A DNA stretch of 64,000 bases, taken from contig MOWL01000089.1 in the NCBI GenBank assembly GCA_002110485.1, forward strand, positions 1 to 64,000. Reading direction: 5' to 3'. Positions 10,871-20,277 of the stretch are shown here, one piece after another. The first letter of the stretch is position 1. Each line of letters opens with the position of its first letter. The position numbers and the translations under genes are program-made. Below the pieces are notes generated by a model. The model saw only the letters and a program-made list of their open reading frames with translations, was not told the DNA's origin and did no database searches. This DNA is from Emergomyces orientalis. Lineage: Eukaryota; Ascomycota; Eurotiomycetes; Onygenales; Ajellomycetaceae.

Positions 10871-11119
10871 CGCTCGATATAGGGCAACATCATAGCATCT
10901 CGGCACAGCCGTGGCGTTTTCCAGATACAAGATGGTCAGTGCATGCGGTGAAGTACTTGCTCATACCATCGTAACTTTGGTGAATACGGCTGAAAGACAT
11001 GTGAAAGATGTCTTGGATTATCCATGACTTCCTTGGAAGTGGTCCTGGCACCATCGTCGTGTAGTCTCGGGATAGCGCCACAATTTTGAGTGCCTATCAA
11101 AACGGCTTGGCTATGAGGG

Positions 11120-11173
11120 GCACTATTCCCAAAGCCGCAGCTTCCATGGAAGCTGCAGCTTTGGGAATAGTGC
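11120..11173. promoter_or_regulatory. Near-perfect palindrome upstream of paralog 1
   Basis: Arms of 26 bases (gcactattcccaaagccgca + gcttcc against its reverse complement) with one mismatch and a central ccatgg. It lies 79 bases before ATG 11253. It could be a cruciform, a dimeric regulator site or an RNA hairpin in the leader. Confidence 0.6.
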
Positions 11174-11252
11174 AAATGGCTGCATTTAGCATTTAGTATG
11201 TTCGTACGCCGCCTCTTTTGGATCAGAGACACAGTTGTTCGGACCCACGATC

Positions 11253-12444
11253 ATGGCAAGTAAATATCGATTGGTGCCATTTAACGGCAGCGACGATGCC
11301 TACATCCGCTTCCTTGAACACTGGCTAACTACGCTGCTCCCTCCCCAAGCTTTCCAGTCCCATCAACTGGACAGCATTCTCAGTCAAAGCGAGAAGTCGG
11401 ATGGTTCCAAATGCACCGTACCAGACCAGAAACAAGCCAAGTTTATCCTCTGGAACCCAGACAAGCAGACGGACAAACAACCGGAGCAAACCCCTCAACG
11501 ATGGCAACTACAATTGAATGAGTTGATCAAAGATATCCCGGATATCACGAAATGGGCTGATTTGAGAAGGGTTCACGGCTTTAGTACCATCGAGGAAAAC
11601 CATGCGGCGATTGATCTACTCCTCGGAAAATCCAACGGCGTGAAGCTGAAGAGAGTAGATACACCATCGCCCATCCCTAATTGTTCGAGATTTCCCACAT
11701 GGGCGGCGAACTCATATAAGTACGCTGTTCAAACAGGGTACTTGGACGTGGAGTCAAAGCTTGGTCTGAAGACGGCGCGCTTTCGCAAGTTTATTATCGT
11801 CTTAAATTGTGACATAATGCTCAAGATGGGGGTATCGGTAGACGTTGTCGATACTATAATGCAACAAAGCATTAGTCCTACTAAGCATAGAAACCTGCAA
11901 GTGTATCGTCGCGGGATCCGCTGGGTGAACACATGCATTAGGATCCTCTCTGAAAATGGATGGGGCAGTCGAGCGGAGGAGGTTTTCTTTCTAAGTGCGT
12001 TTCCGCCTGGATCGGTTGGAAACTACCGCTAACCCGTGATAGACAACCGAGAAATAAGCTATTATGGGCGCATTTCCTCAGATAAGGCGAGCGTTGAGTA
12101 CTTCACTGAGCGAAAGAAAATAACAGGGACAGCTCCGGAGGAAGTACCCGGGTGGATACCGATCTCTATTCCGTGTATCATCAAACGCCTGGGTGGCCAA
12201 TCCATTTCGTGAGTCCATCTGTTAATCTGCAGTTGACGAGTGCTAATATGCTTCCAGATTAGGTGACATCTGCGACATTCTACAGTATAACTACGAGACG
12301 GTGGGTAAGACGTACCGCCAGTTTTACATGCCGGAGGACGAAAATATGGCCTACGATCCGATGCTCTACGATGGTTCAGGTTGTGATCCACTCTTCGATC
12401 CTCTCTTCGATCCTCTCTTCGATCCTCTCTTCAGCACAGAGTGA
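11253..12444 (+). CDS. Unknown three-exon protein (paralog 1)
   Basis: Exons 11253-11994, 12043-12208 and 12258-12444, with introns of 48 and 49 bases (GTGCGT..TAG, GTGAGT..CAG). The 364-residue product is of no recognised family. It is a paralog of the gene at 20278: shared start YRLVPFNGSDDAYIRFLEH against HRLFDFRGSDTEYIKFLEL, shared VYRRGIRWVN / RYRRGCMFVN and FTER. Exon 2 is 166 bases in the same phase in both. The C-terminus carries four copies of DPLF (CDPLFDPLFDPLFDPLFSTE) encoded by a 12-base tandem repeat. The ATG at 11253 is chosen because it aligns with the paralog's ATG at 20278; the longer frame begins with TTG. A palindrome lies just upstream. Function unknown. Confidence 0.7.
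12392..12433 (+). repeat. 12-base coding tandem repeat
   Basis: Unit gatcctctcttc, about 3.5 copies, encoding DPLF repeats at the end of paralog 1. The same tetrapeptide ends the small genes at 13911 and 27554. Confidence 0.85.
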
Positions 12445-12579
12445 TCTGTATAGCACATTAAGTATATTAGGAACCACCGTCCTGGCGGTATGATATGAAA
12501 CAACCAAGAGAATAATAACTGATATCCATGCTTGGTTCAAGTTTCTTCAAAGGTAATAATTTTCTAAGGAAGATAAATA

Positions 12580-13859
12580 CTAGCGGATGTAATTTCCTTC
12601 TCGCCGGGATACTGGCATCCAGATACCAACCCCTCCCCCGGTCTGCGGATACTCTATCGTTAGTTCTGCAGACATAATTAATATTTCATTTGGTCGAAGA
12701 CGGATCGGGGTAGCTTTGGTACGATCTATATTGCCCCTCGTCATTTTGTGGGAACCTTCCACAATGCGAAATAGACCATTGCCATCGTTGAGCCCTTCAG
12801 TCGTTACCGGGCAGTATATGTAGGCTGTGCTGGGGCGGCCAGCGGTGTAACGCCGCAGCTTGGTTTCGTTTCTCGCCCAGAATATAACTTTTAGCATGGC
12901 TTTATCTGCTTCGCAAAAAGAGCAGCCGAGGACATCTTGGAAGAAAGGGTTCAATTCCGGATCGGACGGGTCGGAAAACTGATATGCGTCAGCGTCGAAT
13001 TATCATTTCTGATATAGTCAACACCTACATCGATCCCATAATGCAGCAATGCTTCACTGGCCTCACCTCCGTCAATTGGAACGCCAGGCAGCGCCAGCGT
13101 GCTTCTCCGCAGGTTCTGGAACCTCACCTTCCCGATTTCATTCTCTAATGCTTCGAATAGCTTTTTTGGTGGGAACTCATCATCTTCCTGCAGTTTATCT
13201 TTTTTCCGCTGGATGATGATATATCCTCGATCCTGGGCCATGCCTGTAACGATCGCCTTTTCTGTTTTATTTCGCTTTGTACCGTAGGCGTTCTCATTCT
13301 CTATTTTGCGCTTTTGGATAACCATTTTACCCCTCACTTTGTGTCTGTGGCCTAAATTGCTCTCTGTAGCTCAGAGTCTTCGGATCAATAGTTTTTCCAA
13401 GGCCAGTCGCTACAAACAGTTTCTCCACCTCTGTTGGGATACAGCTGAATTATATAGTATCTTCCTTGAACCGTCCATATTGCAATAATTTTCCTTTGAT
13501 CTTTGTAGGCGCCGGATATGAAAGTCAGGTGTGCTTATACAGAAGGAGAGAGAATTTTCCGAACTTTTTTCAGAAAGCGGTATCCGTCCAGCCAAGCAAT
13601 CTCCATGTTTGTATGCTTGGACATACCATTTCGCTTGCATATCCACAGCCGAGTGCAATGGCATGTCTGTACGAACCTCCGCGTTTTTGTTATTATTGCA
13701 TGATGGGACTGTGTTTACGAACGGAGGGTAGATTTCTGTGGGTTTACAGTGAGGGGCTTTGGATGGCATGCCTTCAGGTTCATTGCTCATAACTAAAAGT
13801 AGACTAGAGTATCCAATCATGTCCACTTCATCGCTGATAAATTCAGCATCAACATTCAT
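12580..13859 (-). CDS. Unknown multi-exon protein (duplicated family, copy 1)
   Basis: Three minus-strand frames probably belong to one gene. 13859-13410 begins MNVDAEFISDEVDMIGYSS and reaches a donor-like gtatgt after DMQAKW. 13337-12951 includes MVIQKRKIENENAYG, EDDEFPPKKLFEALENEIGK and LALPGVPIDGGEASEALLHY. 12980-12580 reads DAYQFSDPSDPELNPFFQDV, RYTAGRPSTAYIYCPV, then GLFRIVEGSHK and PNEILIMSAELTIEYP. The last part faintly recalls the double-stranded beta-helix of dioxygenases (GSH then a late hydrophobic strand), but this is weak. The second copy (26325-28215) has the same frame arrangement, so the breaks between frames are probably introns rather than errors. Exon borders are unresolved. 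Confidence 0.4.
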
Positions 13860-13910
13860 TAGGGGAGAAGATAGGCCTTCACAGCAATTTACAAGTGGAA
13901 AGCAGCAGCT

Positions 13911-14465
13911 TCAGCACTGTTCAAAGAGAGGATCTATATCACCTCTTGAATCATCAAGGAATAAAGGATCATATGGTGAAGCCATAGAGTCAGGGTGTGG
14001 CTTCTGCTCACGTTCACTGGGAAACAGTCGGTATTTCTCGGCAGTGGACAGCTGGTGTTTCTCCTCGTTGGGCTGTTGCTCTAAGTGATTCGGTTCAGTA
14101 CTCCTGTCTACCCGACTAAATGACGGTTAGCAAGGAAAATACTGTGAGTCATTTTAGAGACATACTCTTCCGGAACGTCCTTGTCACCCCCAGAGCCAGT
14201 AAAATCTCGTCTCTTGCTCCCATCTTCGGCCGTCCGAAGAGTAGGGGAATTGGGAGGTGGTTTGGAAGGCCTGACAACGCTCAGCAAAGAAAATATATGA
14301 GAAAATTCTATAGGCATACTCTTCCGAAACCTTTTTGTCATTCCTTGAGCCGACAAGAACTGGTCCCTTATTCCCAGCATCAACCATCCCATGGGCAGGG
14401 GTGTTTGGACGTGTTGGGGCATCTCTGGCGAGATGGGCGCTGTTGGTGATTGCAGGTATGGACAT
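13911..14465 (-). CDS. Small proline-rich three-exon protein with DPLF motifs (copy 1)
   Basis: Exons 14465-14320, 14270-14166 and 14115-13911 join in phase (donors GTATGC and GTATGT, acceptors ..gtcag and ..tttag) to give 151 residues. The start is MSIPAITNS. Exon 1 contains TRPNTPAHGMVDAGN, exon 2 EEPSKPPPNSPTLRTAEDG, and exon 3 PYDPLFLDD and IDPLFEQC at the end. The exon 2 motif recurs in the gene at 17785 (KPPPNTPTHRTAE), and the DPLF ending recurs in paralog 1 at 12444. The duplicate at 27554-28108 keeps the same exon structure, which supports the model. No enzymatic motif is seen and the function is unknown; it may be an adaptor-like disordered protein (inference). Confidence 0.55.
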
Positions 14466-14595
14466 GGTGATGGACAAAGACGGAGTGACGAAGGGTGAAG
14501 ACTTTCGGAGATGGAAATTAAGCCTTGGATTTGAAGACTTGCTTGAATGTTGGAACACTGTAGTTCATGCCTCAGGAGAAATGATAAATTGTTGG

Positions 14596-15494
14596 AGAAC
14601 TCCATCGCCTAAGAATGCGGAAGAATCTTGCTTCCTTATATGCTGTCGAGACGAACAGTGTCACATTTCCAGGCGCAGGATATGCTGTCCATACCAACCT
14701 AGACTATGCTGACGGCCAGGGAGAAAACAAACTATATGCTAGTAGAGTTGTCGAGCAGGATGAAGAGCTTTGCGAGCTCAATGCCAGAAATTCTATTACT
14801 GCCTTATCCGAAGAGTACAGGCCTAATTTACCTCTACGTAGGCAAGATAAAGCTCTAACGTTAGTTAACTAAGGCCTTAAATTACCTTACCTAAGCGAGA
14901 TAAGAAGAGTGCTTGTAGTTACCCTGCATACGCTAATTGAATTAAACAACTTCTATGGACAATGTCAAACAGCCGAATTGATCGACGGTTTGTAGAGGCC
15001 CTCGCAGCCACGGAAGCAGCCAGTGACGATATGAATTTTCTGTGGGAGCCCTGTGCTTCCTAGTACGGACTAGCGCCCCTCACACTCCATATAGCCACTA
15101 GATAACCACACCAATACAACCACTCAGACGTCCAACATTTTCTTTGTCAGCCAAGTCAAGAACTTAAGTAGCACTTTGCTCGCGGGTTACAGTTGATCGT
15201 GGTGCCAACTCCCGACCCACTTTTTTGGAGCCACGTTCAACTTTGAGAATCCATCTAAAATGTACACACTAAATCATTACTAATACAATTACTAATACAT
15301 TAAATAATCAATGATTCTTCAACAGCACCGCTCACACCTGGTTTAGAGGTAGGTTAGGTTAGGATCAGGGTAGTTTGAGGCTAGGATTAGAGGGTTAGAG
15401 TTAGTTAGGGTTATTAGGGTTAGAGAGATATGAACAATCACAGGCGTAAACACTCATAATGATTAATATTAGAGACTAGTGTGTACCCCTCGTG
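14596..15494. other. No gene; includes a telomere-like tract
   Basis: No supportable gene. Contains the degenerate TTAGGG-like tract at about 15348-15425 and otherwise unremarkable sequence. Confidence 0.4.
15348..15425 (+). repeat. Degenerate interstitial telomere-like repeat
   Basis: Runs of ttagg variants: gtaggttaggttaggatcag, ggattagagggttagagtta and gttagggttattagggttag. The fungal telomere repeat is TTAGGG. Degenerate copies of this length suggest an old telomere-proximal junction or a healed break. Confidence 0.5.
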
Positions 15495-15600
15495 GCACCT
15501 AGTAACTAGCCGACACCATACATAACAGCTGGACTGGCAATATCGAAACGCAGGGGGTCAGAACCATTCCACATCTATCGGGCACCCTGTAATCGAGATA
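15495..15600 (-). pseudogene. 3' end relic of the 6495-7447 gene family
   Basis: On the minus strand this reads YRVPDRWNGSDPLRFDI then SPAVMYGVG-stop, matching the end of the gene at 6495 (IYRVPDEIWNNFNPLDFDI, EPAAMLGVG-stop) with about three quarters base identity over roughly 100 bases. The rest of the gene is absent. Confidence 0.6.
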
Positions 15601-15705
15601 CCAGAGTGCAAAGAACTAGAAGGTAATTGATTTGCTTGGATAGGCTATGTACAGAAGACTTTCCAGCACTCAGCTATATGCCATTCAACAATGTCTCATG
15701 GAACC

Positions 15706-17099
15706 CTACTTATCCTTCCGCCGTTTCTCGTCGCTGAAGTCACCATCGCTGGGTCGTTTACGGATCGTGGCAACCTCCAACATTTTAGGAGAACGAAGCA
15801 GATCATCCATTTCCCTTTTGGGTTTCAAAAGGAGTGTGATTTGATCGAGCTGCCCCGCTGCACTCTTAACACTTAGGCCCGAGTATAGCGGTGACCTACT
15901 AAGCTCAGCAGTGTGGCTTTCGATATCCACCCTGAGATCGTCTTCTAACTGAGGAGCGACCGCATGGACCCCGAGACAGGTACAAATTATAAATACATTT
16001 GCAAGGGCAGAAAATTCATCACTCTTCAGTGCAGGTGATATTTCGCCAGCAAGCCCTCTAAGTCCCGCTAACAAAGCCGTGAACTGCTTCTTCACTTTTT
16101 CACCAGTTAATTCGATGCCGGCAAACGGTGCAAAATCCTGTAGGGTAAGGGCGAGACCATCATAATCATCGTTAGAAAGGCTGTCGCATATGTCGCATCT
16201 CCTTTGCCATTCAGTTGGCTTCCAGGCAAGGATATTAAGGTCCCGTTTCAGGCGATTTGTGGTAATAAGAGGATGAGACTCGAGGAGAACTAAGGATATA
16301 TGAAGCAGGCTCTGATGGACGGTGGGCCTGTTGGTCTATAAAAATAGTGAGCGGAGCGCGAAGCAGAAGACTTGAAAGTACTCACCAAAAAAGATCTTCC
16401 AGAAGTATCACTTTCTCTACATTCTGTAAAATTCTCCTCCAGTTCCTTCATCGCCTGCATAAATTCCCTCTTAATGTGCGTTAACTCTATCGGAAGTCTT
16501 GACAATGCGTAGAAAGTTTCATTGTCCTTGGCTAACCGTTCTAGAATATCCATCTTCCCAATGCAGCCTGCAAGGAGGTCGGACGTCCAGGAGCCGGGGA
16601 GCCGGCCGGCTGCAGTTCCAATGCGATTCCCGAGAAAATGAAGATAATCTTTTAAATGTAGGAGCCCCTTCGGTTCAATCGGTCCAGTTGTTTCGAGAAG
16701 ACCCTGGTGCAGTTTATCAAATGTCTCTGCAAATTTGGACCGTTCTGCCATAATAGCTTCCAGATCCTCCAATATCATCGCATCATGACTTGCGCAGGCG
16801 GCTTTGAATTCTCTATCAAGCTTTTTACCATCTATAATCTTCTGGTAGGCCCGCTGGACAGCCCACGGTGCTTTCCGAGCAAAAACTGCAGCATGGAGTA
16901 GACTTTTGTTATCGCAGGAACATCCCGCAGATATATTTTGAACGTCGGTAACATTTGGCTTTTGGTTGGAGGCGATAAATAAACTGTCTTCCCAAGGATA
17001 AACATGGGCTTTGTCGAAGTCTTTAGGCCGGAACCTAGTGCTAAGATTTGTGGAGGGATCCGGGAGGCGAACACGATAGACCTGCACTATAGATGCCAT
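15706..17099 (-). CDS. Unknown two-exon protein, 447 residues
   Basis: Exons 17099-16386 and 16335-15706 around a 50-base intron (GTGAGT..ATAG) that keeps frame. It begins MASIVQVYRVRLPDPS. The middle is rich in predicted helix (AMILEDLEAIMAERSKFAE, then ERLAKDNETFYALSRLP). It ends with a basic tail KPKREMDDLLRSPKMLEV then KRPSDGDFSDEKRRKDK. No recognised domain. A C-terminal relic with the KRPSDGDLSDGKR motif lies on the plus strand at 25797-25988, so this is a repeated family in the region. The start at 17099 is preferred to the longer upstream frame because the latter runs through non-coding-looking sequence. The basic tail could be a nuclear signal (inference). Confidence 0.65.
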
Positions 17100-17784
17100 T
17101 GCGGTGGGAAATGCGAGCTGTGTTGTTGTCTTTCGGATCATGGACAGACAGTTTTTTTTCAGGAAACGAAGCAGAAAGGGATCCAGGGCAGACATACTGG
17201 GGCAATCAAGCATTCTTATACCAAACCGCCCAACTCTTACTACAGGGCTTACAAGGGAAAAAAATCAAAAAATCAAAAACACAAAGTATATTGAAACAAT
17301 CTATTGGACTGGCTGCCCCTTACCAAAGTAGTAAGAAGCCATACTTTTTTCTTGCGAGGAACAACAGTAGATCCACAAGATCAACAAACAACAGCCCTAA
17401 TCATCTTCAAACTCTGTGGTGGCTTATGTACGGTAACAGTCATTTACATGCACCGGTAGCATTTCCGCCAAGCAACGACCTAATAGCCTGCCACAGGATT
17501 TTACCTCTGCGCATCAATACATATACGTATGAAATTTAAACTGTGTTAACTGTTTGCCCATCTCAATCATTCCTCACTACAAATGTGCTATGTCGGCATC
17601 CTCAGGTTTCATTTCCTAACTAATCAAAGCCACCAACTGCCAATGAATATCGCACAGAAAACGACGCAAAAGTTCTTTCCCAGACATCACTTATTCCACT
17701 GCTGTAGCCGATTCCGCGAGGGACGGTACGAGTGCGGGGGTGTCATCACCCAGGATTTGGTGGACTTCAGGCTATTTTAGGCTG
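17100..17784. other. No gene; contains segment shared with 8.3 kb
   Basis: Bases about 17309-17395 resemble 8320-8410. Otherwise presumed promoter sequence for the gene ending at 15706, and nothing else recognised. Confidence 0.35.
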
Positions 17785-19134
17785 TTAGTGGAGCTCATAT
17801 GCATCATTTCTTTCAAATAACATACTGATGTTTGCATTGAATCCAGATGTCTCCGTTTCCCCATGGTTCCTCAAGAAGATAGCCCCGCGGCGGTGAAGGT
17901 GCTGAATATCTTCGAATGTAACAGCAGTAAGAAGAGGAAGGTTGTTCACATCACAAGATGCGAACCTAAGAAGAAAACCTCTATCCTGGGGAGAGATTCC
18001 GGACAGAGTGGCTTCGATAGTGCCTGTATCTTCAGCCGCGGGTAGGACACTTTCTCCAACATGATGGATTCTATAGGAGCCTAAAAACCGGCGATAGATC
18101 ATTTCCGTCCAATAATGCTTGCCTATGTCGCCCTTGGTTTTCATCTTATCCAGTTCTTGCTCCAGAGCCTCTCGAATCCTCTGAATTGCTGCAGCGAAGG
18201 GTTGATTACGCGAGAAACCAGCATTGAGAAGATCATGGTAGATAGCACCCGGGGGTTGGTATTGATTTAAGGTGCGTGTGTGTCTGCCAGGCACCGACAC
18301 TGCGTCAAGGATCTCATTGCTCGTAATTCGGACGTTAGGTCTCGGGTTGTCGTTTTCCCAAATTATCTCAATCCCGTCATCGGCCGTGGAGCATATTGAG
18401 AGATTATCTGAAAGGTGCTTCTCTGCCTCCTCCATGGTAATAACATCAGCGTATAAGGGTGATTTGTTCAGGTCGAGAGTAAAGCCATCCATGCTGTAGT
18501 GAATCGAGGGATTCTGTAGACGGAGGTGCTTGATGTCCGTGAGCGGATGACGAATAGCAAAGACTCCAACACCGGCGCAAAGTAATGTGACATTTCCCAT
18601 CGGTGTGAAGCCTGGGTTTAATGCTTCGTTCTGTGGTTCTCCCAAAAGCCTGCTCAGCAGTGCCTTGTGCTGCTTCTCTAGTAGCTCGGCGGACAAGTCT
18701 AAGTGATTGAATTGTTTGAACTCATCGAGGCAGTAGCAGAGTTGAGCATAATAGTTGATATCAAGCTCGCGGGACAGGGACCATATCATTTCCCAATCAT
18801 CCTTTGTCCAAGATACAACTTCTGCTAGCTTTCCGCGAAGTGATCTAACAATTGGGGGGTCGACTCCAAGAAGAGTCACACACAAAGAAAGAAGCCTTCT
18901 AAAAGCATTCAGGCACTCCTTTTCTTGCGTCGAAGCCTCGGCCGTACGGTGGGTAGGGGTATTAGGAGGCGGTTTGAGGGGTGTAGTTGCCATTGCGGTA
19001 CCTGATAGATTGCTATCGTGAGCAAACCCCGATATGTGCATTGCGGTGTGTAAGGTATTCCTTACCTGTCTTCTTTTGAAGCTGTGACTATAATCGCTTA
19101 GTTGCTGCTGTGCCAAAAGTAACTGCTCCTTCAT
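17785..19134 (-). CDS. Unknown protein, 449 residues
   Basis: Single uninterrupted frame from ATG 19134 (MKEQLLLAQQQLSDY). A proline-rich piece at residues about 49-66 (TTPLKPPPNTPTHRTAEA) matches exon 2 of the duplicated small gene at 14270. It is followed by a globular-looking region containing LLGVDPPIVRSLRGKLAEVV, YCLDEFKQFNHLDL, then LCAGVGVFAIRHPLTDIKHL, and an end LFERNDAYELH. A possible intron (gtaagg..atcag) within residues 24-46 would break the frame, so the unspliced reading is kept; an internal start at MATTPLKPP is possible. No family recognised. Length and composition support a real gene. Confidence 0.6.
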   Translation of the reverse strand: MKEQLLLAQQQLSDYSHSFKRRQVRNTLHTAMHISGFAHDSNLSGTAMATTPLKPPPNTPTHRTAEASTQEKECLNAFRRLLSLCVTLLGVDPPIVRSLRGKLAEVVSWTKDDWEMIWSLSRELDINYYAQLCYCLDEFKQFNHLDLSAELLEKQHKALLSRLLGEPQNEALNPGFTPMGNVTLLCAGVGVFAIRHPLTDIKHLRLQNPSIHYSMDGFTLDLNKSPLYADVITMEEAEKHLSDNLSICSTADDGIEIIWENDNPRPNVRITSNEILDAVSVPGRHTRTLNQYQPPGAIYHDLLNAGFSRNQPFAAAIQRIREALEQELDKMKTKGDIGKHYWTEMIYRRFLGSYRIHHVGESVLPAAEDTGTIEATLSGISPQDRGFLLRFASCDVNNLPLLTAVTFEDIQHLHRRGAIFLRNHGETETSGFNANISMLFERNDAYELH

Positions 19135-19509
19135 TCAACCCTTCGCTCTTTAACTTCGCCAGACCATGCAGGCGAAGAGTATCATATTAACTCTGGAGAA
19201 ATTTGTATTGTACTCAAGCCTTTAGCTTTAATACCCTTCATTCTGGAGCCATAAGTTCCCCCGTCAGGCAGTGCTTACGGGCTCGCCTAAATTGTGAAAT
19301 AAGGAGCATCCAGCCGCATGACTAGCTTCCCAGCATGCCTTCCCAGAGCAAGGATAAAATCAAGACGTGCAGAAACCGAAGGAGAGTGCGAGACCGTGTA
19401 GGGGATATGCGGATGTCCAATGCCAGCCAAAACTATGCAAGCATGAGAAAGGAAAGCAGCTCGCCTCCGTGTCCATCTGGGGACAGCCAGCCAATTAGAG
19501 TGCAATCAA
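19135..19509. other. Intergenic
   Basis: No gene recognised; promoter side of the gene ending at 17785. Confidence 0.35.
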
Positions 19510-19790
19510 GCACATGGATGAGCAGCCCGTATTCAAACAAGGCAACAAGCGAGCGGTGAGGCATCTCTTATAGTCAAAAGCAGAGACGTGCAAAGTCGGC
19601 TTCAATTAGTATCAAGATAGTGATCTCTTGCATGAGGATGGCACGGACTCAAGCTGGACATGTATATCGCACTCGCCTTCCACGGATTGAGATATCCTCT
19701 CCCAGAGTGATCGACGCAAGTTTCCCATGCCCTCAACACAGTCTGGCACCCCTGGTAGCACTTTGCATACTCCTGGCTATTGGGAGCCAC
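19510..19790 (+). repeat. Dispersed repeat, copy C
   Basis: Matches copy A (5754-6220, reversed) over about 300 bases and copy B (10655-10870) over about 200. Landmarks: caaggcaacaagcgagcggt, gcatctcttatagtcaaaag, catgtatatcgcactcgcct, acagtctggcacccctgg. Lies upstream of the second paralog gene. Confidence 0.7.
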
Positions 19791-20153
19791 CATCCCGCAT
19801 GTACCGCAATAGCCTGGTTGACGAGTACAACATCAGCATCGACCACGCTGTAATATCTGTCCTTAACGGGAAGGCTCATTTTCGTGCTCAATATCACTCT
19901 TGCCGGATCCTAGGCCATCACGGCGCAGCTGGTCCTTTTGGGATTCGATATCACATTGCTCTATTTTATACAACTGCGAACTAAATTCCGAGTGTGATCC
20001 TCTAAGCAACTAATAGGAGCTCGGTTCGCATGGATCCATTTATCAAACCTAAAAAAGAGGCCAGTGAAAGTTGCCGTGCCATCTCGGCGAATGAAGTCGA
20101 CGAGCGAAGCGTTGGCAGCCAGCAGCTCACCTTCATGGGATTCAAAGAGTAAC

Positions 20154-20204
20154 GCTAGTCCAGAAACAGCGAACCTTTAAAAGAGTCGCTGTTTCTGGAC
20201 TAGC
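20154..20204. promoter_or_regulatory. Perfect inverted repeat upstream of paralog 2
   Basis: Arms of 19 bases, gctagtccagaaacagcga and its exact reverse complement, separated by 13 bases. It lies 73 bases before ATG 20278 (25 before an upstream in-frame ATG at 20230). The sequence is unrelated to the palindrome before paralog 1, but position and geometry agree. Confidence 0.65.
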
Positions 20205-20277
20205 TTAGCCTGTTACTGGTTCATTATTCATGCGTGGTTTCGCCCAAACCCTTTCTCCACATCCAGATTCAGTGAAG

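Larger units (their letters stand above)
12425..14595. repeat. Direct segmental duplication, copy 1
   Basis: Closely matches 26325-28215 in the same orientation over nearly 1.9 kb, by eye about nine bases in ten. The match starts within the last 20 bases of paralog 1 (agcacagagtgatctgtat). Copy 2 lacks about 270 bases present here (12452-12723) and has small indels. The unit carries a small three-exon gene and an unknown multi-exon gene, both on the minus strand. Confidence 0.85.
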
